This document shows, piece after piece, positions 41,894 through 42,215 of a DNA stretch of 42,215 nt (the stretch's first letter is position 1; every line of letters begins with the position of its first letter). The translations under genes were made by a program, and so were the position numbers. The notes under the pieces were generated by a model that saw only the letters and a list, made by a program, of their open reading frames with translations, searched no databases and was not told the origin of the DNA. Origin of the DNA: Bacillota bacterium (lineage in GTDB: Bacteria; Bacillota; Clostridia; Acetivibrionales; DSM-1351); contig JAFABO010000199.1 of assembly GCA_023426005.1 (NCBI GenBank), positions 1-42,215 on the forward strand, in the 5' to 3' direction.

Positions 41894-42215
41894 ATAAAAC
41901 GCAGTAAGTGATAGGATTTGAGTCACATCAGGCTTATCTTTTCCAAATTAATAAGATATCCTGAAATGAGCGAATAAAACCTTTTATTTTGAACCTACAT
42001 CTGTAATAAGGGAGTCTGCTGTTTGGTATTCTATGTCAGGCCTTGGTAATTCCGACACACGGCGTGAACGTTGTGCAACGGCGAAGGAAGGCTGAAAGTG
42101 CCACCGGGACACCCACCTAGCTTGGGCTAGGTGTCAAAATACTGGGGACGCCATTTTGGGAATTACTTAAAAGCATAGGGGGCAGAAATGCCCCTTCGCT
42201 TTGTCCAAAAAAGTT
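41894..42215 (+). ncRNA. Large structured RNA, possibly raiA motif; 3' end outside window
   Basis: From the predicted start near 41894 to the window edge there is no plausible gene but many helices. TCAGG with inner TTATCTT pairs with AATAAGAT and CCTGA (41929-41966). GTAATTCC (42046-42053) pairs with GGAATTAC (42159-42166) and encloses GGCGT/ACGCC (42061-42065 with 42148-42152) and the hairpin ACCTAG-CTTGGG-CTAGGT (42115-42132). A last hairpin has GGGGC/GCCCC near 42178-42193. Purine-rich single-stranded blocks such as GCGAAGGAAGG look conserved. It resembles large clostridial ncRNAs. I favour the raiA motif, whose gene partner would lie downstream, over 6S RNA, but cannot confirm either. 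It is not RNase P, tmRNA or SRP RNA. Confidence 0.6.

Noticed and set aside
1..42215. CRISPR arrays, tRNA or rRNA genes, transposases, integrases
   Set aside because: No regularly spaced repeats, cloverleaf ends, rRNA stretches or recombinase motifs were seen on either strand.

Overview
The window looks like a chromosomal segment from a low-to-moderate GC, Gram-positive, spore-forming, plant-polysaccharide-degrading clostridium, probably of the Ruminiclostridium / Clostridium cellulolyticum-like group. That placement is inference, based on a GerA/GerB/GerC-type germinant receptor operon, a YesM/YesN-type two-component system beside an ABC sugar importer, many cytosolic glycosidases, strong AGGAGG-type ribosome binding sites and codon use. 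I see no insertion sequence, phage gene, tRNA, rRNA or CRISPR array.

Layout: (1) 1-922, the 5' part of a mannonate dehydratase gene (uxuA) on the minus strand, with a good promoter and an inverted-repeat site behind it. (2) 1266-4529, a translationally coupled operon of ECF sigma factor, membrane protein, ABC ATPase and ABC-2 permease. (3) 4821-6218, a MATE exporter with a palindrome-rich promoter and a nested inverted repeat at its 3' end. (4) 6354-6610, the eroded 3' end of a GH4 glycosidase gene. (5) 6837-21912, a carbohydrate-use locus: response regulator, sensor kinase, solute-binding lipoprotein, two permeases, then three paralogous GH2 beta-mannosidase-like enzymes with an aldo/keto reductase between the first and second. 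None of the enzymes has a signal peptide, so oligosaccharides are probably imported and cut inside the cell. The importer has no ATPase of its own here. (6) 22041-24696, a small DUF2007-like protein and a YibE/YibF-like membrane pair. (7) 24909-29374, a spore germinant receptor operon (A, B, C subunits) plus a 58-residue membrane protein too short for usual gene calling. (8) 29430-32642, minus strand: a GH3 beta-xylosidase/beta-glucosidase and an AraC regulator. (9) 32916-36285, a diguanylate cyclase and two MFS transporters. (10) 36505-39157, methionine biosynthesis: O-acetylhomoserine sulfhydrylase (metY) and homoserine O-acetyltransferase (metA). MetA carries Glu111, the residue associated with acetyl-CoA use, which fits MetY next door. 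(11) 39411-41785, a Cys-rich DUF6062-like protein, an OGG1-type 8-oxoguanine glycosylase and a DUF3343 protein. (12) 41859 to the end, a strong promoter followed by more than 300 bases of highly structured, non-coding sequence that runs off the window.

The most interesting unexplained material is non-coding. The metA leader (about 38054-38188) has nested helices and a hairpin loop that is fully complementary to its own 5' end. The promoter-driven structured RNA at the right edge resembles a large conserved ncRNA; the raiA motif is my leading but unproven guess. Long imperfect or nested inverted repeats occur at several gene ends (6217-6349, 36298-36389, 37818-37949, 39177-39352). Among proteins, the three GH2 paralogues share an unusual sequence around the predicted nucleophile and may have a specificity other than plain beta-mannosidase.
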